5,668 nucleotides of DNA, taken from NCBI GenBank assembly GCA_937902305.1, contig CALDHV010000038.1:1-5668 (forward strand), in the 5' to 3' direction. The translations under genes were made by a program, and so were the position numbers. A model generated the notes under the pieces. The model was given only the letters and a program-made list of their open reading frames with translations, was not told where the DNA came from and searched no databases. This DNA is from an uncultured Clostridia bacterium. GTDB lineage: Bacteria > Bacillota > Clostridia > Oscillospirales > Acutalibacteraceae. This document shows positions 1-5,668 of this stretch, piece by piece; position 1 is the first letter of the stretch, and every line of letters begins with the position of its first letter.

Positions 1-1753
1 ATGCCATATCGCTTGAATCAACAGGATGGAAACTTCCGTCAACAAGTACGCAGCGCACATCAACAACAGGATATCCTGCAAGCGGGCCTTTCAACATAGC
101 GGTCTGCAGACCTTTCTGTACCGACGGTATGAATTCCTTAGGTATGACACCGCCCTTGGTAATATCCACGAATTCAAAGCCGCCACCGGGATTCGGTTCA
201 AAACGGATTACGGTATGCGCATACTGGCCGTGACCGCCTGTCTGCTTCACATATTTGTATGTACACTCAAACGGACTCGTTATAGTCTCGCGGAACGATA
301 CAGACGGTGCGCCTGTAGTTACGGGAATCTTGAATTCCTCCTTCAGACGATCTACGATAATCTCCAGATGAAGCTCACCCATACCGGCAATGATGGTCTG
401 ACCGGTCTCCTCGTCGGTATACGTTCTGAAGGTCGGGTCTTCCTCCGCCAGCTTCGCCAGCGCAATGCCCATCTTCTCCTGACCGGCCTTGGTCTTGGGC
501 TCGATCGCCACACGGATGACCGGCTCCGGGAACTTCATCGACTCGAGGATGATCGGATGCTTCTCATCGCACAGGGTATTACCCGTCGTGGTGTTCTTGA
601 GACCGATCGCGGCGGCGATGTCGCCGGCGTAGACGGTGTCGAGATCCTTGCGGTGATTGGAGTGCATCTGCACGATACGCCCCAGACGCTCATCCGCGTC
701 CTTGTTGGAGTTGTACACCGTGCTGCCGGCGTTGACCGTGCCGGAGTACACGCGGAAGAACGCGAGCTTGCCGACGAACGGGTCGGTCGCGATCTTGAAC
801 GCCAGCGCCGCGAACGGCTCGGTATCCGAAGAAGGACGCTCCTCCTCCTCGTCGGTTTTGGGGTTGATGCCCTTGATCGCGGGAACGTCCAGCGGAGAGG
901 GCATATAATCCACGATCGCGTCGAGCAACTTCTGCACGCCCTTGTTGCGGTAAGAGGTACCGCAGCAGACCGGGACGAACTGATTGGCAATGGTGGCTTT
1001 CCGAATGACGGTCTTGATCTCGTCAACCGTAATCTCCTCGCCGCCGAAATACTTCTCCATCAGCGCGTCATCCTGCTCGGCGACCGCCTCCAACAGCTCC
1101 TCGTGATACTTCTGCGCCAGCTCCTGCATATCCGCGGGGATCTCCTCCACGCGCATATCCTTGCCCATTTCGTCATAGTAGACGTCGGCATTCATTTCGA
1201 TCAGGTCAACGATACCCTTGAAAGTATTCTCCGAACCGATCGGAAGCTGGATCGGCACCGCGTTGCACTTCAACCGATCGCGCATCATCTGGACAACGCG
1301 ATAGAAATCGGCGCCCATAATGTCCATCTTGTTGACGTATGCCATACGCGGCACCTGATATTCGTCCGCCTGACGCCACACCGTCTCGGACTGGGGCTCG
1401 ACGCCGCCCTTGGCGCACAGAACGGTCACAGAACCGTCGAGAACGCGCAGGGAACGCTCCACCTCCACCGTGAAGTCCACGTGTCCGGGAGTATCAATGA
1501 TATTGATGCGGTGCTTGTCCGCCTTGCCCTGCTTATCCCAGTAGCAAGTGGTCGCCGCGGACGTGATGGTGATACCGCGCTCCTGCTCCTGCGCCATCCA
1601 GTCCATGGTAGCGCTGCCGTCGTGGGTCTCACCGATCTTGTAGTTGACACCGGTATAGTACAGGATACGCTCGGTCGTCGTCGTTTTACCGGCGTCGATG
1701 TGCGCCATAATACCGATGTTTCTGGTTTTTTCCAGAGAGACATCTCTTGCCAT
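1..1753 (-). CDS. fusA: Translation elongation factor G, partial (3' end off the window)
   Basis: EF-G is the cytoplasmic GTPase that drives translocation of tRNA and mRNA through the ribosome and helps recycle it. The frame starts at ATG 1753 and stays open for 584 codons to the left edge; EF-G is usually near 690 residues, so roughly the last 110 are missing. The GTPase motifs are clear: P-loop AHIDAGKT (residues 17-24), switch I RGITI (59-63), DTPGH (87-91) and NKMD (141-144). The G5 region reads CGTSYRNKG (264-272), where many EF-Gs have CGSAFKNKG. Domain II covers about 310-400, domain III about 405-480, and domain IV runs from about 485 with GQYAH (509-513) and AGYPVVDV (559-566). A GGAGG site lies 7 bases before the ATG, 36 bases after rpsG, so the two are co-transcribed. 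Codon use changes sharply left of about position 355-430 (see findings), although the reading frame and protein stay intact. The identification is certain; a tuf gene is expected beyond the edge but is not seen. Confidence 0.98.
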   Translation of the reverse strand, partial: MARDVSLEKTRNIGIMAHIDAGKTTTTERILYYTGVNYKIGETHDGSATMDWMAQEQERGITITSAATTCYWDKQGKADKHRINIIDTPGHVDFTVEVERSLRVLDGSVTVLCAKGGVEPQSETVWRQADEYQVPRMAYVNKMDIMGADFYRVVQMMRDRLKCNAVPIQLPIGSENTFKGIVDLIEMNADVYYDEMGKDMRVEEIPADMQELAQKYHEELLEAVAEQDDALMEKYFGGEEITVDEIKTVIRKATIANQFVPVCCGTSYRNKGVQKLLDAIVDYMPSPLDVPAIKGINPKTDEEEERPSSDTEPFAALAFKIATDPFVGKLAFFRVYSGTVNAGSTVYNSNKDADERLGRIVQMHSNHRKDLDTVYAGDIAAAIGLKNTTTGNTLCDEKHPIILESMKFPEPVIRVAIEPKTKAGQEKMGIALAKLAEEDPTFRTYTDEETGQTIIAGMGELHLEIIVDRLKEEFKIPVTTGAPSVSFRETITSPFECTYKYVKQTGGHGQYAHTVIRFEPNPGGGFEFVDITKGGVIPKEFIPSVQKGLQTAMLKGPLAGYPVVDVRCVLVDGSFHPVDSSDMA

Positions 1754-1760
1754 AATCGAT

Positions 1761-1765
1761 CCTCC
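1761..1765 (-). promoter_or_regulatory. Ribosome binding site of fusA
   Basis: The minus strand reads AAGGAGG followed by the 7-base spacer ATCGATT and then ATG. This is a near-perfect match to the 16S rRNA 3' end at ideal spacing. It fixes the fusA start at 1753 and agrees with the usual EF-G N-terminus (MARDVSLEKTRNIGI). Confidence 0.93.
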
Positions 1766-1789
1766 TTGTTCTGAATCAGGCGTGGGGGA

Positions 1790-2260
1790 TTACCAACGGA
1801 AATGCGCGAAAGCCTTATTGGCTTCTGCCATTTTGTGGGTATCCTCGCACTTTTTGGCGGCACCGCCATTACCGTTCAGAGCATCCAGGATCTCCGCAGC
1901 AAGGCGTTCCTTCATCGTTCGCTCGGAACGGCTGCGGGAGTAGGCGGTGAGCCACCGCAGACCCAAGGTCTGACGGCGATCCGCACGCACCTCAATCGGC
2001 ACCTGATAGGTGGCACCACCGACGCGGCGAGCCTTGACCTCCAGAACAGGCATCACGTTTTCCATGGCCTTTTCAAATACGGTCAGCGGCTCCTCGCCGG
2101 ATTTTTCTTTGATGATGTCAAAGGCATCATAGACGATCTTCTGGGCAACGCCCTTCTTACCGTCCAGCATAATGTTGTTGATGAGCTTCGTCACCAACTT
2201 GGAATTGTAAAGCGGGTCGGGCAAAACATCGCGTTTTGCGGTTGAACCTCTTCTCGGCAC
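1790..2260 (-). CDS. rpsG: 30S ribosomal protein S7
   Basis: S7 is a primary 16S rRNA binding protein that starts assembly of the 30S head and lines the E-site and mRNA exit channel. The product is 156 residues, the usual family length, from MPRRGSTAKRDVLPDP to the C-terminal KAFAHFRW. Hallmarks include LINNIMLDGKKG (residues 26-37), the beta-hairpin with ARRVGGATYQVP (about 77-88), DRRQTLGLRWL, and EDTHKMAEANKAF near the end. The start chosen is GTG at 2260: it gives the conserved PRRG N-terminus and lies 8 bases after GGAGG. The same frame stays open further upstream, including an ATG at 2278, but that ATG is followed immediately by the ribosome binding site, so the extension would be spurious. 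The gene lies between rpsL (150-base spacer) and fusA (36-base spacer). In enterobacteria S7 represses its own operon by binding the rpsL-rpsG spacer; whether that holds here is unknown. Confidence 0.98.
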   Translation of the reverse strand: MPRRGSTAKRDVLPDPLYNSKLVTKLINNIMLDGKKGVAQKIVYDAFDIIKEKSGEEPLTVFEKAMENVMPVLEVKARRVGGATYQVPIEVRADRRQTLGLRWLTAYSRSRSERTMKERLAAEILDALNGNGGAAKKCEDTHKMAEANKAFAHFRW

Positions 2261-2268
2261 TTTACTTC

Positions 2269-2273
2269 CCTCC
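2269..2273 (-). promoter_or_regulatory. Ribosome binding site that sets the GTG start of rpsG
   Basis: The minus strand reads AAGGAGG (the GGAGG core is at the listed positions), then the 8-base spacer GAAGTAAA, then GTG at 2260. The only nearby upstream ATG (2278-2276) sits directly against this site and has no GGAGG of its own at usable distance, so this element decides the start in favour of GTG. Confidence 0.92.
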
Positions 2274-2378
2274 TTCATAATGATGATATCATAGGTACTC
2301 GAAAGCGACATACTCCCGCCAGCCAGAAAGAAGCACAGTTTTCCGTCCACCGCGGTCAGCCCGGGTATATGAAAATCT

Positions 2379-2397
2379 GCAACTACTTTGTAGCCGC
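2379..2397 (-). promoter_or_regulatory. Hairpin just downstream of the rpsL stop
   Basis: The transcript reads GCGGCUAC-AAA-GUAGUUGC, an 8-bp stem with two G-U pairs and a 3-base loop, starting 13 bases after the rpsL stop codon. It is followed by AGAUUUUCAU, which has only a short U-run, so it is a poor intrinsic terminator. It could stabilise or process the mRNA, be a weak attenuator, or be part of an S7 binding site. The function is not established. Confidence 0.4.
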
Positions 2398-2410
2398 TGA
2401 TGATAATGTC

Positions 2411-2839
2411 TTACTTCTTGGCAGCTCCTGCCTTGGGACGCTTGGCACCGTATTTGGAACGCGCCTGCATACGGTTCGCAACACCCTGGGTATCCAACGT
2501 ACCGCGGATGATGTGATAACGCACACCGGGGAGATCCTTAACACGGCCGCCGCGGATCAGCACGACGCTGTGCTCCTGCAGGTTGTGACCTTCGCCGGGG
2601 ATATAGGACGTGACCTCGATCCCGTTGGACAAACGGACACGCGCCACCTTACGCAAAGCCGAGTTCGGCTTTTTCGGGGTAGACGTTTTCACCGCAGTGC
2701 AGACGCCACGCTTCTGGGGAGAGTCCTGGTCGATCGCCACGCGCTTCTTGGAGTTCCAGCCTTTCAGCAGAGCCGGCGCCTTGGCTTTCTTTTCCAGATC
2801 CTGTCTTCCCTTGCGGACCAACTGGTTAAAAGTAGGCAA
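2411..2839 (-). CDS. rpsL: 30S ribosomal protein S12
   Basis: S12 sits at the decoding centre of the 30S subunit, monitors codon-anticodon pairing and is the classical streptomycin-resistance locus. With the TTG start at 2839 the protein is 142 residues: MPTFNQLVRKGR, then the longer Gram-positive type region, TPKKPNSALRK (54-64), GHNLQEHSVVLIRGGRVKDLPGVRYH (84-109) and a basic tail ending GAAKK. Lysines at 56/57 and 101, the sites of known streptomycin-resistance substitutions in Bacillus numbering, are unchanged, so this copy looks wild type. The conserved Asp next to Lys101, methylthiolated in E. coli S12, is present. An upstream GTG at 2848 would add three residues but overlaps the ribosome binding site, so TTG is preferred. 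rpsL is preceded by its own promoter and leader, and is the first gene of the rpsL-rpsG-fusA unit. Confidence 0.98.
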   Translation of the reverse strand: MPTFNQLVRKGRQDLEKKAKAPALLKGWNSKKRVAIDQDSPQKRGVCTAVKTSTPKKPNSALRKVARVRLSNGIEVTSYIPGEGHNLQEHSVVLIRGGRVKDLPGVRYHIIRGTLDTQGVANRMQARSKYGAKRPKAGAAKK

Positions 2840-2847
2840 TGTTTTCA

Positions 2848-2852
2848 CCTCC
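2848..2852 (-). promoter_or_regulatory. Ribosome binding site that sets the TTG start of rpsL
   Basis: The minus strand reads CGGAGG, the 8-base spacer TGAAAACA, then TTG at 2839. The last G of GGAGG is also the first base of the alternative GTG codon (2848-2846), so that codon cannot be served by this site. The TTG also aligns exactly with Met1 of the family (M-PT-x-NQL). Confidence 0.9.
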
Positions 2853-2960
2853 GAATAATATATTTATCTCAAAGGCTCCGAAAAGCCTTCAAAATCAACG
2901 CAACAGCGGGCGCATATCCTCCCGTTTGGCGGGGAAATATCCGTCCGGTATCCTCGGGTG

Positions 2961-2989
2961 GCTGTCCGGCGCCACAAACGCCGGACAGC
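2961..2989 (-). promoter_or_regulatory. Strong 11-bp hairpin near the 5' end of the rpsL leader
   Basis: The arms 2961-2971 and 2979-2989 are perfect inverted repeats; as RNA, GCUGUCCGGCG-UUUGUGG-CGCCGGACAGC. The stem begins about 10 bases after the predicted transcription start. There is no U-run on the transcript side. A second copy of CCGGAC (within 2941-2948) could pair instead with the first arm over 8 bp with one G-U pair, giving a possible alternative fold. Confidence 0.6.
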
Positions 2990-3004
2990 ACGCCACGAAT
3001 TAGA

Positions 3005-3034
3005 ATTGTATCACAAGTGCAAAAGAATTGTCAA
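3005..3034 (-). promoter_or_regulatory. Sigma-A type promoter of the rpsL-rpsG-fusA unit
   Basis: On the minus strand the -35 box TTGACA (3034-3029) is a perfect consensus, the spacer is 18 bases, and the -10 box is TACAAT (3010-3005) preceded by TGA, giving an extended -10 (TG-A-TACAAT). The predicted start is about 2996-3000. The sequence just upstream of the -35 box is A/T-rich and could act as an UP element. It begins only 31 bases after the rpoC stop codon and points into rpsL, so the ribosomal protein genes can be transcribed separately from rpoBC. Confidence 0.87.
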
Positions 3035-3035
3035 G

Positions 3036-3063
3036 AAAAATAAGTGAAAGTTTCGCTCATTTT
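3036..3063 (-). terminator. Possible weak terminator after rpoC
   Basis: Immediately after the rpoC stop codon the minus strand reads AAAAUGAGCGAA-ACU-UUCACUUAUUUUU. It can form a long but AU-rich stem with one C-A mismatch and one G-U pair, ending in a U-rich stretch that abuts the -35 box of the next promoter. The weak stem makes efficient termination doubtful; the same bases may serve as an A/T-rich promoter upstream element. Confidence 0.3.
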
Positions 3064-3065
3064 CC

Positions 3066-5668
<2,603 letters not shown>

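Larger units (their letters stand above)
2261..2410 (-). other. rpsL-rpsG intercistronic spacer, open in frame with both genes
   Basis: This 150-base spacer is exactly 50 codons with no stop in the rpsL/rpsG frame, so S12 and S7 are separated in frame only by the rpsL TAA at 2413-2411. The hypothetical peptide shows no domain I recognise and most of it lies upstream of the clear rpsG ribosome binding site, so I treat it as untranslated. It contains one good hairpin (listed separately), a 10-base palindrome ATGATATCAT at 2283-2292, and a direct repeat TATCATCA near each end. The spacer is long for a str operon, which leaves room for a regulatory structure. No promoter of comparable quality to the one before rpsL is seen. 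Confidence 0.6.
2840..2998 (-). promoter_or_regulatory. Predicted structured 5' leader of rpsL mRNA
   Basis: From the inferred start site near 2998 to the rpsL TTG there are about 159 bases without a gene. By eye the leader can form three hairpins: an 11-bp stem at 2961-2989, a CCCCG/CGGG stem with one bulged A at 2917-2936, and AAGGCU/AGCCUU at 2872-2889. None is followed by a U-tract, so none looks like an intrinsic terminator. I do not recognise a known riboswitch or T-box core. A role in feedback by a ribosomal protein or in mRNA stability is inference. Confidence 0.45.

Noticed and set aside
26..1774. 582-codon open frame on the plus strand opposite fusA
   Set aside because: It lies codon-on-codon against fusA, where antisense stops require TTA, CTA or TCA codons in fusA; the high-GC3 gene almost never uses them. 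The protein has no recognisable domain, and the EF-G motifs on the other strand are unambiguous.
2283..2292. Palindrome ATGATATCAT in the rpsL-rpsG spacer
   Set aside because: A 10-base palindrome without a loop is a poor RNA hairpin and there is no promoter next to it to make an operator plausible.
2276..2350. Longer rpsG starts (GTG 2350, ATG 2278)
   Set aside because: They add 30 or 6 residues absent from S7 and lie upstream of, or against, the ribosome binding site that fits GTG 2260.
2895..2915. Short leader peptide MRPLLR in the rpsL leader
   Set aside because: An ATG at 2915 has GGAGG only 2 bases upstream, too close for good initiation, and the six codons show no run of regulatory amino acids or attenuator after them.
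2961..2989. Reading the 11-bp hairpin as a rho-independent terminator
   Set aside because: No U-tract follows it on either strand, and it lies downstream of the promoter near the 5' end of the transcript.
2369..3043. 224-codon plus-strand frame across rpsL and the leader
   Set aside because: It runs antisense to all of rpsL and through the promoter and leader hairpins; its sequence is the complement of conserved S12 codons, not a protein family.

Overview
The window is a piece of the bacterial transcription/translation 'str' locus, with every real gene on the minus strand. In transcription order, from the right edge to the left, it holds rpoC (RNA polymerase beta' subunit, 5' end off the window), rpsL (ribosomal protein S12), rpsG (ribosomal protein S7) and fusA (elongation factor G, 3' end off the window). 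The gene order, the long S12 form with about 14 extra residues before the PKKPNSA loop, the beta' without the large enterobacterial-type insertion in the trigger loop, and the strong GGAGG ribosome binding sites all point to a Firmicute. High third-position GC and wording of the proteins suggest a GC-rich clostridial lineage, possibly Oscillospirales/Ruminococcaceae-like; that lineage call is inference.

Layout: 3066-5668 is the C-terminal two thirds of rpoC. 2840-3065 is a 226-base gap that carries an excellent sigma-A type promoter (TTGACA - 18 bases - TACAAT with an extended -10 TG) and a leader of about 160 bases with several hairpins. 2411-2839 is rpsL, best started at a TTG. 2261-2410 is a 150-base spacer with one good hairpin, open in the same frame as both neighbours. 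1790-2260 is rpsG, best started at a GTG. 36 bases further on, fusA starts with ATG at 1753 and runs off the left edge after 584 codons.

The genes work together in the ordinary way: beta' is the catalytic core subunit of RNA polymerase, S12 (decoding centre) and S7 (30S head, E-site) are small-subunit proteins, and EF-G translocates the ribosome past them. The promoter after rpoC suggests that rpsL-rpsG-fusA (and probably tuf beyond the edge) can be transcribed apart from rpoBC. The L7Ae-family gene often found between rpoC and rpsL in Firmicutes is absent here.

I see no mobile element, CRISPR array, RNA gene or unknown system. The best leads are an abrupt fall in third-position GC in the last 355 bases of visible fusA (about 86% in a control stretch against about 47%), which suggests recombination or an assembly join, and the structured leader in front of rpsL.
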